64,000 nt of DNA from Herbidospora cretacea (lineage in GTDB: Bacteria > Actinomycetota > Actinomycetes > Streptosporangiales > Streptosporangiaceae). The notes beneath the pieces were generated by a model. The model was not told the origin of the DNA, did no database searches, and saw only the letters and a program-made list of their open reading frames with translations. The stretch lies in the NCBI RefSeq assembly GCF_001570605.1, contig NZ_BBXG01000015.1:62001-126000 (forward strand), read 5' to 3'. Below, piece by piece: positions 53,478-62,490 of the stretch. The position numbers and the translations under genes were made by a program. Position 1 is the first letter of the stretch; the number at the start of each line of letters is the position of its first letter.

Positions 53478-54323
53478 GTGACCGAATCCAGAACCCGCAG
53501 ACGGATGACGGGCGCGGAACGGCGTGAGCAGCTGATCCAGATCGGTCGCGCCCTCTTCGCGGAGAAGGGCTTCGACGGCACTTCGGTGGAGGAGATCGCC
53601 GCCCACGCCCACGTCTCCAAGCCCGTGGTGTACGAACACTTCGGCGGCAAGGAAGGCATCTACGCCGTCGTCATCGACCGCGAGATGCAGCGCCTGCTGA
53701 CGCTCGTCACCCAGGCGCTGTCCGCGACCCACGCGAGGGTGAAACTGGAGCGTGCCGCGCTGGCGCTGCTCCAGTACATCGAGGAGAGCAGCGAGGGCTT
53801 CCGGATCCTTGTCCGCGACTCCCACGCCGCCTCCGGCACCGGCACCTTCGCCAGCCTGATCAGCGACATCGCCAGCCAGGTCGAAGACGTCCTGGCCGAC
53901 GAGTTCGCCGGCCGGGGCTACGACCCCAAGCTCGCCCCCATGTACGCCCAGATGCTCGTCGGCATGGTCGCCCTCACCGGCCAGTGGTGGCTCGACGTCC
54001 GGCGGCCCAGCCGCGAGGCGGTCGCCGCCCATCTGGTGAACCTCTGCTGGAACGGGCTGAGCGACCTCGATCCGGTGCCCGGCCTGACCAACTCGTCCAG
54101 GGGCTTGGTGCTGGCGCCGCCGCTGCCCGCCGAGCCCCGCACCGACCCCAAGGAACTCAGCCGTCAGCGCAAGGAGCAGGAGAAACTCCGGCGTGAAGCG
54201 GAGAAACTGCGGGAGCGCGAGGCCAAGGAGGCCGAGAAGCTCCGGCGCGAGCAGGAGAAGGTCAGGGCCCGCGAGGCGAGGGAGAACGAGAAGCTGCTGA
54301 GGGCCCGCGAGAGCGAACTCTGA
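53478..54323 (+). CDS. TetR-family regulator with a charged coiled-coil tail
   Basis: 281 residues. The TetR HTH is at about residues 14-55: 'IGRALFAEKGFDGTSVEEIAAHAHVSKPVVYEHFGGKEGIY' (partly quoted). The ligand domain continues to about 220. An extra 55-residue tail (227-281) is almost entirely Lys/Arg/Glu/Gln (for example EQEKLRREAEKLRERE), which predicts a single helix or coiled coil not normal for TetR proteins. A candidate regulator of the upstream desaturase. GTG start. Confidence 0.88.
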   Translation: MTESRTRRRMTGAERREQLIQIGRALFAEKGFDGTSVEEIAAHAHVSKPVVYEHFGGKEGIYAVVIDREMQRLLTLVTQALSATHARVKLERAALALLQYIEESSEGFRILVRDSHAASGTGTFASLISDIASQVEDVLADEFAGRGYDPKLAPMYAQMLVGMVALTGQWWLDVRRPSREAVAAHLVNLCWNGLSDLDPVPGLTNSSRGLVLAPPLPAEPRTDPKELSRQRKEQEKLRREAEKLREREAKEAEKLRREQEKVRAREARENEKLLRARESEL

Positions 54324-54386
54324 GCCTGGTGATTTCGTTGCGGGGAAGTTAACACGTCGTTCAACAAACTCGGGCATATTCAGGAC

Positions 54387-56474
54387 ATGTCCGCCGAAAT
54401 TACCGCGTCCGTCCCCCCGGAGGAGCTTCCCCTCCCTCACGAACGATTCCTCAACCGAGAGGAGAGCTGGCTCCAGTTCAACGAACGCGTGCTCGAACTC
54501 GCCGAGGACCCCAAGCTCCCGTTGCTCGAACGGGTCAGGTTCCTGGCGATCTTCGCGAGCAACCTGGACGAGTTCTTCATGGTGCGGGTCGCGGGACTGA
54601 AACGGCGGATGGCCACCGGACTGCTGCTGAGGGCGCAGAGCGGGCTCAAGCCGAGCGAGGAATTGGAGCGCATCAACGGGATCGCCGACGTCCTGGTGCA
54701 GCGCCACTCGGCCCTGTTCCACAAGACGATCGTCCCGGAGCTGGAGGCCGAGGGCATCGAGATCGTCCGCTGGGCCGATCTCGGGCGGGACGAGCGCACC
54801 GTGATGCGCAAGCTGTTCCGGGAGCGCATCCGGCCGGTGCTGACGCCGCTGGCCGTCGACCCGTCGCACCCCTTTCCCAACATCTCCGGGCTGTCGCTGA
54901 ACCTGGCGGTCACCGTTCGCAACCCGGTCAACGGCAACACGGTGTTCGCGCGGGTGAAGGTGCCCCCGCAGCTCCCCCGGTTCGTGAAGCTGGCCAACGA
55001 CCGGTTCGTCCCGCTTGAGGACGTCATCGCGGCCCACCTCGGCCAGCTCTTCAAGGGCATGGAGATCGTCCAGCACCACGTCTTCCGGGTCACCCGCAAC
55101 GAGGACCTCGACGTCGACGAGGACGTCACCGAGAACCTGATGCAGGCCCTCGAACGCGAGCTGCGCCGCCGCCGCTTCGGCTCGCCGGTCCGCATCGAGG
55201 TCGAGGACACGATCTCGCCCGAGGTGCTGGAGCTGCTGGTCGAGGAGCTCGGCGTGGCCGACCACGAGATCTACCGGGTGCCGGGGCCGCTCGACCTGTC
55301 GGGCCTGCACACCATCGCCGACCTCGGGCCGACCCACAACCGGGGCGAGCTCAGCTACCGGTCGTTCGTCCCGGCCGAGGTGATCCACGCCGACGACGAC
55401 ATCTTCGCGATGCTGCGGGAGAAGGACATCCTGCTGCACCACCCCTACGACAGCTTCTCCACCAGCGTGGGCCGCTTCATCGAGCAGGCGGCGGCCGACC
55501 CCTCCGTGCTGGCGATCAAACAGACGCTCTACCGGACCTCCGGCAACTCCCCCATCGTCGACTCCCTGATCGACGCGGCCGAGGCGGGCAAGCAGGTCGT
55601 GGTCGTCGTCGAGATCAAGGCCAGGTTCGACGAGCACGCCAACATCTCGTGGGCCAGGAAACTGGAGAAGGCCGGCTGCCACGTCGTCTACGGCGTGCTC
55701 GGCCTGAAGACCCACTGCAAGCTGGCCCTGGTCGTCCGGCAGGAGCAGAACGGCGAACTGCGCCGCTACTGCCACATCGGCACCGGCAACTACAACCCCA
55801 AGACCGCCCGCATGTACGAGGACTTCGGCCTGCTCACCGCCGACCCCCTCGTCGGCGAGGACGTCACCGACCTGTTCATGCACCTGACCGGCTACTCCAA
55901 CCACTCGGCCTACCGGCGGCTGCTGGTCGCGCCCCACTCGCTGCGGCACGGCCTGCTGGCCCGCATCGACCGGGAGATCGCCCACCACAAGGCGGGCCGC
56001 GCGGCCCGCATCCGGATCAAGACCAACTCGCTGGTGGACGAGCCCGTGATCGACGCCCTCTACCGGGCCTCGCAGGCGGGAGTGCCGATCGACCTGTGGG
56101 TTCGCGGCATCTGCACGCTCCGGCCCGGTGTTCCGGGTTTGTCCGAGACCATCAGGGTCAGAAGCCTGTTGGGGCGCTTCCTGGAGCACTCCCGCATCTA
56201 CGAGTTCGGCGGCGGACGGCGGCCCGAGATGTGGATCGGCAGCGCAGACCTCATGCGACGCAACCTCGACCGAAGGGTGGAGGCCCTGGTGAAGGTGACC
56301 GGCGCGCAGCACCGGTCGTACATCGCCGACCTGCTCGACCGCGCGTTCTCCGACGGGACGGACACATGGTGGCTCACCTCAGATGGCCGTTGGCTTCGCC
56401 GAAATGGCGGCGCCGACCTGCAGCAGCACCTCATCGGCACCCGACGCTGGCGAACCGTGGACGACGGCAAATGA
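54387..56474 (+). CDS. ppk: Polyphosphate kinase 1
   Basis: Membrane-associated PPK1 of 695 residues, making polyphosphate from ATP. N-terminal [16 protein letters not shown]; the autophosphorylated His lies in [19 protein letters not shown]. '[23 protein letters not shown]' and the C-terminal PLD-like Arg/Lys motifs are present. The stop overlaps the NUDIX gene as ATGA. The CYTH-CHAD gene downstream and Ppx at 17233 complete a polyphosphate set. Confidence 0.95.
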   Translation: MSAEITASVPPEELPLPHERFLNREESWLQFNERVLELAEDPKLPLLERVRFLAIFASNLDEFFMVRVAGLKRRMATGLLLRAQSGLKPSEELERINGIADVLVQRHSALFHKTIVPELEAEGIEIVRWADLGRDERTVMRKLFRERIRPVLTPLAVDPSHPFPNISGLSLNLAVTVRNPVNGNTVFARVKVPPQLPRFVKLANDRFVPLEDVIAAHLGQLFKGMEIVQHHVFRVTRNEDLDVDEDVTENLMQALERELRRRRFGSPVRIEVEDTISPEVLELLVEELGVADHEIYRVPGPLDLSGLHTIADLGPTHNRGELSYRSFVPAEVIHADDDIFAMLREKDILLHHPYDSFSTSVGRFIEQAAADPSVLAIKQTLYRTSGNSPIVDSLIDAAEAGKQVVVVVEIKARFDEHANISWARKLEKAGCHVVYGVLGLKTHCKLALVVRQEQNGELRRYCHIGTGNYNPKTARMYEDFGLLTADPLVGEDVTDLFMHLTGYSNHSAYRRLLVAPHSLRHGLLARIDREIAHHKAGRAARIRIKTNSLVDEPVIDALYRASQAGVPIDLWVRGICTLRPGVPGLSETIRVRSLLGRFLEHSRIYEFGGGRRPEMWIGSADLMRRNLDRRVEALVKVTGAQHRSYIADLLDRAFSDGTDTWWLTSDGRWLRRNGGADLQQHLIGTRRWRTVDDGK

Positions 56475-57322
56475 CCGATGTGATCCACGCCGCCGGCGCC
56501 GTCATCTGGCGCGGCGACGAGACCTCCCCCGAGGTCGCGCTCGTCCACCGGCCCAAGTACGACGACTGGTCGTTCCCCAAGGGCAAGCTCAAATCCGGTG
56601 AGCACGTCATCACCGGCGCGCTGCGCGAGGTCCAGGAGGAGACCGGCCTGTCGGTCGTCCTGGGCCGCTCGCTGCCGCCCGTCCACTACCTGAAGGACGG
56701 CCGCCTCAAGCGGGTCGACTACTGGGCCGCGCGGGTCCGCGCCGAAAGCGAGCTCACCGCTGTCGACGAGGTCGACCAGGTGGTCTGGCTGCCGCTCGAC
56801 GAGGCCCGGCGGCGCCTCACCTACGAGTGGGACGCGGGCCTGCTCCGCGCGCTGACGGCGGCCCCGCTGGTGACCGTCCCGCTGATCCTGGTCCGGCACG
56901 GCCTGGCCGGCAGCCGCTCCGACTGGAAGGGCCACGACGACCGGCGTCCCCTCGACTCCGACGGCATGGCCCAGGCCGAGGTGGTCGCCCAGGCCCTGAC
57001 GGCCTACGCCCCGCAGAACCTGGTCAGCTCACCCAGCCGCCGCTGCACCCAGACCCTCAAGCCCTACGCCACCGCGGCGGACCTGCCGATCCGCAAGGAG
57101 AAGCTGCTCTCCGAACCCGGCTACGACCCGAAGGACACCCTCCGCCTGGTCCGCAAGCTGACCGAGCCCACCGCGGTCTGCAGCCACGGCAAGGTCCTCC
57201 CCGACCTGCTCACCGCCCTGTGCGACGGGCGGGTCGGCGACACCCGCCTGCCGAAGGGCGGGTTCGCCGTGCTCCACCACTCCGACGGCGACCTGATCAG
57301 CCTCGACCGCTACGTCACGTGA
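56471..57322 (+). CDS. MutT1-like NUDIX plus histidine-phosphatase protein
   Basis: 283-residue two-domain enzyme. The N-terminal NUDIX box [12 protein letters not shown] sits at about residues 48-60 (with upstream [12 protein letters not shown]). The C-terminal histidine phosphatase has LILVRHG (about 143) and later SPSRRCTQT. In mycobacteria MutT1 hydrolyses 8-oxo-dGTP and diadenosine polyphosphates. The ATGA overlap with ppk suggests a role in nucleotide or polyphosphate handling. Confidence 0.88.
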   Translation: MTDVIHAAGAVIWRGDETSPEVALVHRPKYDDWSFPKGKLKSGEHVITGALREVQEETGLSVVLGRSLPPVHYLKDGRLKRVDYWAARVRAESELTAVDEVDQVVWLPLDEARRRLTYEWDAGLLRALTAAPLVTVPLILVRHGLAGSRSDWKGHDDRRPLDSDGMAQAEVVAQALTAYAPQNLVSSPSRRCTQTLKPYATAADLPIRKEKLLSEPGYDPKDTLRLVRKLTEPTAVCSHGKVLPDLLTALCDGRVGDTRLPKGGFAVLHHSDGDLISLDRYVT

Positions 57323-58769
57323 GTTTGGCCCACAACTTCGGGAACTTGGCGCGGGCCCGGTCGGCGGCGGCCCGCTCCAGACCCGCCAGCACGCCGTAGG
57401 TGAAGGTGTCCTCGCCCGCCTCGCGGGCCTTGGCCGCCTCCTTCTCCAGGGTCTCCTGGGCGACCACGCCGTCCTGGTAGAGGCCCAAGGCCTCCTGGAC
57501 CGCCTCGGCGCGGGCGGCCTCGTGACCGAACCCGGCGGCCTCAGCGGTGTAGCGGGCGCGCTTGGCCGCCTTGCGCACGTCGTGCATGGCGATCTCGCGC
57601 TCGTGGGCGTCGTCGATGGCCTGGGCGGTCTCGTGCTTCTTCTGGACCCGGCGCCACTCCTTGGCCACGATCTTGGCCAGTTCCTCGTCCGCCTCGCGGG
57701 TGGCCTTGCCGGTGAAGGAGAGGGGCTGGTCGAGGGCGTCGAGCAGGGCGAAGTAGCGCTCGCCGTTCATCGCCTCGCGGGCCCGCTCGTAGCCCTCCTC
57801 CTCCTGGTGCTTGAGGTCGTCGAGAAGCCGGGCGCGGACCGGCCCCACGATCAGGTGCTCGTCGAGCCCGTCGAGCTCCTTGCCGAAGCGCAGCTGGATG
57901 ACCTCCAGGTCGCGCACCTCCCCCAGCACCTCGCCGAACCACTTCAACTCCTCCTGGAGCGCGTCGGTCTCGGTGACGATCGAGGAGAAGGACTTGAACG
58001 CGCTGCGCATCCGCCGGCAGGCCACCCGCGCCTTGTGCACGGCGTCCTCCTCGGCCCGCCGCACCCGGCCGTCCTGCGCGATCAGCGCGTCGGTCTGGCT
58101 CCGCAGGTAGGCGAAGACCGCGGCGCCGACCGTCCCCTCGGCAGGCGACTGAGGAAGTTTCTGTACGGCTTCGCCCAGGAGGCGGCCCAGTTTGTTGGCG
58201 GAGCCGCCCGTGACCGCCCCCGCCTTGATGATGCGCTTGCCCACCCGCTTCAGCAGCGCCTCGTCGCCCTTGACGAGCTCGACCTCGACCTCGCGCCACC
58301 GCTCGACCTTGGGCTTCACGTCGGGCGACTGGCTGAAGACGGTCCCCTTCACCCGGTCGTCGGCGACCTCGGCGAGCACCTCTCCGTCGCCGTCGAGCAG
58401 CCGGGTCACCGACCGCTTGGTGTCCAGTTCGGCGACCGGGACCAGCGCGTGACCGCGCGTGTAGACGAGCACCTGGTCGGCCAGCGCGGCCGGGACGATC
58501 TTGGCACTGCGGGTCAGCGGGAGCTGGATCTCCTGCCGCACACCGGCGGCCTTGGGCAGCTTCAGGTGCCAGCCGGAGTCGTCACCGCCGCGGCGCCGCC
58601 GCAGGGTGATGCCCCGCGCGGCGAGGCGCAGATCGGGGGTGTCGAAGTAGATGGCCACGAGCTGGTGGGATTTCGGGCCGCTGGCCGACGAGATGCCTTT
58701 GACGCCGAGAAGATCGGGCACCACGAACTCGTCTTGGACATCGAACTTGTCCTCGATCTCGATCGCCAC
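57315..58769 (-). CDS. CYTH and CHAD domain protein
   Basis: 484 residues. The N-terminal CYTH domain (AIEIEDKFDVQDEF with ExExK) is a triphosphate-binding tunnel. The C-terminal CHAD domain is helical and His/Arg/Lys-rich (RVACRRMRSAFKSF, HDVRKAAKRARYTAEA), the type shown to bind polyphosphate. The start GTG at 58769 is supported by GGAGG. It is convergent with the ppk/MutT1 operon, a recurrent polyphosphate neighbourhood. Confidence 0.9.
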   Translation of the reverse strand: MAIEIEDKFDVQDEFVVPDLLGVKGISSASGPKSHQLVAIYFDTPDLRLAARGITLRRRRGGDDSGWHLKLPKAAGVRQEIQLPLTRSAKIVPAALADQVLVYTRGHALVPVAELDTKRSVTRLLDGDGEVLAEVADDRVKGTVFSQSPDVKPKVERWREVEVELVKGDEALLKRVGKRIIKAGAVTGGSANKLGRLLGEAVQKLPQSPAEGTVGAAVFAYLRSQTDALIAQDGRVRRAEEDAVHKARVACRRMRSAFKSFSSIVTETDALQEELKWFGEVLGEVRDLEVIQLRFGKELDGLDEHLIVGPVRARLLDDLKHQEEEGYERAREAMNGERYFALLDALDQPLSFTGKATREADEELAKIVAKEWRRVQKKHETAQAIDDAHEREIAMHDVRKAAKRARYTAEAAGFGHEAARAEAVQEALGLYQDGVVAQETLEKEAAKAREAGEDTFTYGVLAGLERAAADRARAKFPKLWAKLT

Positions 58770-58838
58770 TAGCACCTCCAGGTAAACGTGACCCTGCCGA
58801 ATTGCGGCCATGATGCCACCCGAAGGTGAACAAATCGC

Positions 58839-59192
58839 CTATCGAGACACGGGCTGGAGAAGTTCTAGGCGATTCCCCACCGGATCATCGACATAGCAAC
58901 GCAAATATCCCGGGAGCCACGGATCGACCTCGGCCTCGGGGAAGCGGGCGAGCACCTCGTCCAGATCCCGGACCAGCAGCCCCGGATGCGCTTTCCCGGC
59001 GGGCCGGAAGTCCTCCTCGACCCCCAGGTGGAGCTCGGCCCCTCCTCCACGGAACCACGCGCCTCCGCGTTTCGCCAATTCCTCCGGCTTGGCCACTTCG
59101 GTCATGCCGAGACGGCCGCAGTAGAAGGCCCGCAATTCGTCTTCGCGTCCGGGAGGAGTGGCGAGCTGGATGTGGTGAATGCCGGTGATCAT
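58839..59192 (-). CDS. VOC (glyoxalase-like) family protein
   Basis: 117-residue protein with two beta-alpha-beta modules. 'GIHHIQLATPP' start, 'AWFRGGGAELHLGVEEDF' and 'CYVDDPVGNRLEL' end supply the metal-ligand-like His/Glu pattern. Its ATG overlaps the stop of the upstream methyltransferase (ATGA), so they are cotranslated. Substrate unknown. Confidence 0.83.
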   Translation of the reverse strand: MITGIHHIQLATPPGREDELRAFYCGRLGMTEVAKPEELAKRGGAWFRGGGAELHLGVEEDFRPAGKAHPGLLVRDLDEVLARFPEAEVDPWLPGYLRCYVDDPVGNRLELLQPVSR

Positions 59193-59944
59193 TTGTGGGC
59201 CACCGTGAATATGCGGCGGAAGGGGAACGGGGTGCCGTAGTCGCGCTTCGGATAGGCCACCGCGAGCACCCGCCCGGCGTCGGCGAGGAACTGTTCGCGG
59301 CGCTCGGGGCCGAGCCGGGTGAGCATCGGCCGCAGGGCGGTCCCGGTGACCCAGCGGAGCACCGCGTCGTCGCCCTGGAGGACGTGGACGTAGGTCGTCT
59401 CCCAGGCGTCGACCGTGAGGCCCTCGGCCGACAGCAGCCGCAGATAGTCCTCGGCGGAGTCGACCGGATCGCGCCAGGCGAGATCGGCCAGCTCGCCGGC
59501 CCACGCGGCGCTCTGGCAGAGCTCACGGATGACCTGGTGGCTGGGCGCGGCGAAGTTCCCCGGAACCTGGAAGGCCAGCCACCCGCCCGGGTTCAGCTCG
59601 CGAGCCCACCGGGTGAGGAGCTCACGGTGCTCGGGCACCCACTGGAGCAGCGCGTTCGACACGATGACGTCGACCGGCTCGGCGGGCCGCCAGTCCCGCA
59701 CGTCCGCGACCTCGAACGTCGCGCCCTGGGGAGCCTTGGCGATCATCTCGGCCGAGGAGTCGACCCCGTGGACCGCGGCCCCCGGCCAGCGCCGCGCCAG
59801 CGACACGGTCAGCTCGCCGGTGCCACACCCGAGGTCGACGACCCGCCGGGGCTCCTCGGCCCTGATCCGCCCGGTCAGCTCATAAAAAGGCCGCGACCGC
59901 TCATCGGCGTACCGCCCGTAGATGTTCGGGTCCCACTGTGTCAT
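59189..59944 (-). CDS. Trans-aconitate 2-methyltransferase-like SAM methyltransferase
   Basis: 251 residues. 'MTQWDPNIYGRYADERSRPFYEL' is the typical Tam start (partly quoted). SAM motif I VVDLGCGTGELT, acidic VHGVDSSAEM, and VSNALLQWVPEH follow. Family members methylate trans-aconitate to relieve aconitase inhibition, but this is inferred. Divergent from a MarR regulator with a palindrome-rich gap; probably its target. Confidence 0.82.
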   Translation of the reverse strand: MTQWDPNIYGRYADERSRPFYELTGRIRAEEPRRVVDLGCGTGELTVSLARRWPGAAVHGVDSSAEMIAKAPQGATFEVADVRDWRPAEPVDVIVSNALLQWVPEHRELLTRWARELNPGGWLAFQVPGNFAAPSHQVIRELCQSAAWAGELADLAWRDPVDSAEDYLRLLSAEGLTVDAWETTYVHVLQGDDAVLRWVTGTALRPMLTRLGPERREQFLADAGRVLAVAYPKRDYGTPFPFRRIFTVAHK

Positions 59945-59970
59945 TGCCGTGCCTCCGGCGCGCTGCGGCG

Positions 59971-60023
59971 TATCTCTTGACATAGAGATACTTGATATCA
60001 AGAGAGATGTCTTGACGTCAAGA
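59971..60023. promoter_or_regulatory. Three palindromes in the divergent Tam/MarR gap
   Basis: TATCTC-N8-GAGATA (59971-59990), CTTGATATCAAG (59991-60002) and TCTTGACGTCAAGA (60010-60023). The last two share CTTGA-N2-TCAAG, the kind of site bound by MarR dimers. They cover the space between the two start codons, so MarR probably represses both genes. Confidence 0.75.
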
Positions 60024-60042
60024 AAAGCTAGACTCGTGGTCC

Positions 60043-60552
60043 ATGAGCGCAGCCGAGGATGAAGTCGACCGGCTCGTCGCGGCCTGGCGGCAGGAGCGCC
60101 CCGACCTCGACGTGACGCCTCTCCAGGTGCTGAGCCGGGTGTCGCGGCTGAGCCGTCATCTGGAGCGGGCCAGGCGGGCCGCCTTCGCCGAACACGGGCT
60201 CGAACCGTGGGAGTTCGACGTGCTCACGGCGCTGCGCAGGGCCGGCGACCCCTATGAGATGAGCCCGGGCGCGCTGCTGCGGGCCACTCTGGTGACCTCG
60301 GGGACCATGACGAACCGCATCGACCGGCTGACCGCCGCCGGTCTCGTCACCCGCAACCCCGACCCCGACGACCGGCGCGGGGTGCTGGTCCGGCTGACCG
60401 CCAAGGGTCTCGGCCGCGTCGACGCGGCCTTCGCCGACCTGCTCAGACGGGAACAGGATCTCCTCGCCGCCCTCGGACGACAGGAACAGCAGGACCTCTC
60501 AGGGCTCCTGCGGACCCTCCTGGTGCCCTTCGACACCTCCGACTCCGCGTAG
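60043..60552 (+). CDS. MarR-family transcriptional regulator
   Basis: 169-residue winged-helix regulator: 'EFDVLTALRRAGDPYEMSPGALLRATLVTSGTMTNRIDRL' recognition region and 'GLVTRNPDPDDRRGVLVRLT' wing (both partly quoted). Likely repressor of itself and of the divergent methyltransferase-VOC operon through the palindromes upstream. Confidence 0.9.
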   Translation: MSAAEDEVDRLVAAWRQERPDLDVTPLQVLSRVSRLSRHLERARRAAFAEHGLEPWEFDVLTALRRAGDPYEMSPGALLRATLVTSGTMTNRIDRLTAAGLVTRNPDPDDRRGVLVRLTAKGLGRVDAAFADLLRREQDLLAALGRQEQQDLSGLLRTLLVPFDTSDSA

Positions 60553-60601
60553 GTGCGTCGGAGTAAGACGGGGTTGACCCACGATCTGGTTCCCCTGATC
60601 C

Positions 60602-60623
60602 GTGTGTGATTTACGTCACACAC
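60602..60623. promoter_or_regulatory. CRP/FNR-type palindrome
   Basis: GTGTGTGA-TTTACG-TCACACAC, a perfect 8-6-8 inverted repeat. The core TGTGA-N6-TCACA equals the CRP consensus. It lies 50 bp past the MarR stop and 233 bp before the peptidase-like start. Confidence 0.75.
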
Positions 60624-60630
60624 CCCAGCT

Positions 60631-60656
60631 GGATCGATCCATGGAGTGATCGATCC
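60631..60656. promoter_or_regulatory. Second inverted repeat next to the CRP-type site
   Basis: GGATCGATC-CATGGAGT-GATCGATCC, a perfect 9-bp inverted repeat 7 bp past the CRP-type palindrome. It could be an operator or the stem of a MarR terminator. Confidence 0.45.
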
Positions 60657-60728
60657 GCATCCCCCACCATCAGGGGAAATAACGGAATCTTCACAGGAAC
60701 CCCACAGGTTTACAGCAAGTTTCCACAC

Positions 60729-60757
60729 ACCAACGGCCTCAGGCAGTTGGTCTTTTT
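60729..60757 (+). terminator. Hairpin plus T-tract in the peptidase leader
   Basis: ACCAAC-(GCC-TCA-GGC)-GTTGGT, then C and five Ts on the plus strand. It looks like a Rho-independent terminator. It either ends the MarR transcript or attenuates a leader that runs into the peptidase-like gene 100 bp downstream. Confidence 0.6.
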
Positions 60758-60855
60758 GCTTTCACACCCTCATTCCGTCTTATAGCTTTCTGATCGTTCC
60801 TTTACTGACGCATGGGGCGCAAGTGACGTCCCACGACAGACCTGGGGAGATCCAC

Positions 60856-62373
60856 ATGAAGCGCACGCTCATTCTGGGCGGTCTGAGCGCGGGGCTGCTT
60901 GCCTCCGCGGTCGTCGCCGCCCCCGCGCAGGCCGCTGGGGACGTTGCCTCCGACAGCCTCGCGAACACCAACCTCGCTGCCCAGCAGGTCGCGGCCTTCT
61001 GGTACGGCGAGGCCAAGGCCAACCTGATCGGCGCGACGCCTTACAACGTCGAGACTCAGGTCGTCGGGAAGCACGTGTCGACCGGTGGTCCCACCGCCGA
61101 CACCAAGCCCGGCATCGTTCCGGCCATCGGTGACGAGAAGAAGACCACCAGCGTCTCGAAGAACGTCAACCTGCCCAAGACCTCGGGCAAGGTGTTCTTC
61201 ATCGGCGCCGACGGCAAGCCGCACTGGTGCACCGGCACCTCGCTCCAGAGCAGCTACAAGAACCTCGTCGCCACTGCTGGTCACTGTGTCTACGACACGG
61301 CGTCCAACAAGGCCACCCTCGACAAGTGGGTCTTCATCCCCGGTTACTACCAGGGCAAGACCCCGTGGGGCATCTACGTCGGCAAGCAGGCCTTCACGCA
61401 CTACGACTTCGACGTCTACGAGGACGGCGACCGCAACTACGCGTTCGTGAACGTGTACAACGGTGTCCTCCCCGTCGCCGGCGAGGTCTACAAGGACCGC
61501 GAGTTCAGCCGTCACGAGACCAAGGCTGCTGCCGAGGCCGCGAAGAAGGCGCTCGAGGACAAGAAGGAGACCGGCGCGTCGCGTCTCTGGATCGCCGACT
61601 TCGTCGACGAGAAGAACGTGACCACCAGCCCCGAGGGCAAGAAGGTCGACGGCGTCGCCTGGGACACCTTCAAGAAGTTCCAGTGGCCGAACGTCAAGGC
61701 CGACCAGCCGGCGAACACCTACAAGCCCGGCACTGGCGTGACCGACAAGTTCATCAGCCAGGAAGAGTTCCGCGCGCCGCAGGGCCAGCAGAACGATGGC
61801 GACCAGTACTGGCTGCCCGGTGGGAAGACCTTCGTCTTCTCGTACAAGCCGCTCGGCAGCCGCGAGTACAAGTACGTCAAGCGGACCTTCTGGGTCAACT
61901 ACGACGTCGACTACATCCTCTGGGGCTCGACCCTCAACATCGGCCTCAAGGACGTCGGTCGCCTCGGTGACAACGTCGGTGGCCAGGGTCTGGCGTACAA
62001 CCAGAAGGTCGGCCAGTCGGTCTACGTCTTCGGCTACCCGAGCGGGAAGCACCCGGACGGCAACCACGCCTTCACCGGCCACACCCTGAAGTGGACCTAC
62101 GGCAAGACGTTCGCGGCCAAGGCCTCGGACATCAAGGCCGAGGAGATCATCGGGGTCAAGTCGTCCTTCACGGGCGAGGGCTCGCTGGGCTCGTCGTGGC
62201 TGTCGCAGTACAAGAGCGCTCGTCGCCTCGGCTACCTGAACGGTGTCACCATCGGCGTCTCCGACACCGACAAGAACAACCGTTACGACACCTCGGTTTC
62301 CCCGTACTTCGACGGTGAGACCTTCGGCGTCTACAAGGTGGCGGCGGCCCTCTGGTCCGGCAAGATCGTCTGA
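60856..62373 (+). CDS. Secreted trypsin-fold serine-peptidase-like protein with altered active-site motifs
   Basis: 505 residues with a clear Sec signal peptide (cleavage near AQA at about 26). The His box ATAGHC and the paired Cys in HWCTGTS are intact (chymotrypsin fold). The Asp motif, usually YDYAF-like, reads DRNYAFV. The Ser motif, usually GxSGG, reads GEGSLGSSW. Catalysis may be lost or changed. A Lys-rich insert (about 217-330) separates the halves. Codon use has more T-ending codons than neighbours, as in highly expressed genes. Probably extracellular; role unknown. Confidence 0.72.
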   Translation: MKRTLILGGLSAGLLASAVVAAPAQAAGDVASDSLANTNLAAQQVAAFWYGEAKANLIGATPYNVETQVVGKHVSTGGPTADTKPGIVPAIGDEKKTTSVSKNVNLPKTSGKVFFIGADGKPHWCTGTSLQSSYKNLVATAGHCVYDTASNKATLDKWVFIPGYYQGKTPWGIYVGKQAFTHYDFDVYEDGDRNYAFVNVYNGVLPVAGEVYKDREFSRHETKAAAEAAKKALEDKKETGASRLWIADFVDEKNVTTSPEGKKVDGVAWDTFKKFQWPNVKADQPANTYKPGTGVTDKFISQEEFRAPQGQQNDGDQYWLPGGKTFVFSYKPLGSREYKYVKRTFWVNYDVDYILWGSTLNIGLKDVGRLGDNVGGQGLAYNQKVGQSVYVFGYPSGKHPDGNHAFTGHTLKWTYGKTFAAKASDIKAEEIIGVKSSFTGEGSLGSSWLSQYKSARRLGYLNGVTIGVSDTDKNNRYDTSVSPYFDGETFGVYKVAAALWSGKIV

Positions 62374-62436
62374 TCTTCCGTCTCGTAGTGCCGAGATGAC
62401 TCGGTAGGTGCCCCAAGTCATCTGAAGCAAAAAGGA

Positions 62437-62464
62437 AAGAGCCCGGTCGGCCAACCGGGCTCTT
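62437..62464. terminator. Bidirectional terminator between convergent genes
   Basis: AAGAGCCCGG-N8-CCGGGCTCTT, with A-rich sequence on one side and TCTCCTTTT on the other, so it can act on both strands. It lies between the peptidase-like gene and the ABC-F gene. Confidence 0.85.
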
Positions 62465-62490
62465 CTCCTTTTCAGGGACACTTCAGCAGG

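Larger units (their letters stand above)
60553..60855. other. Leader and control region of the secreted peptidase-like gene
   Basis: About 300 bp without a gene. It holds a CRP-type palindrome (60602-60623), a second inverted repeat (60631-60656), and a hairpin followed by T5 (60729-60757). A weak promoter candidate is TTGCTT (60756-60761)-N19-TATAGC (60781-60786). The ribosome site GGGGAGA lies just before the ATG at 60856. Confidence 0.6.

Noticed and set aside
52491-56312. Open frame of 1273 codons on the minus strand
   Set aside because: Antisense to the desaturase, TetR and ppk genes, all of which have clear motifs; composition is Arg/Pro/Gly-rich as in shadows.
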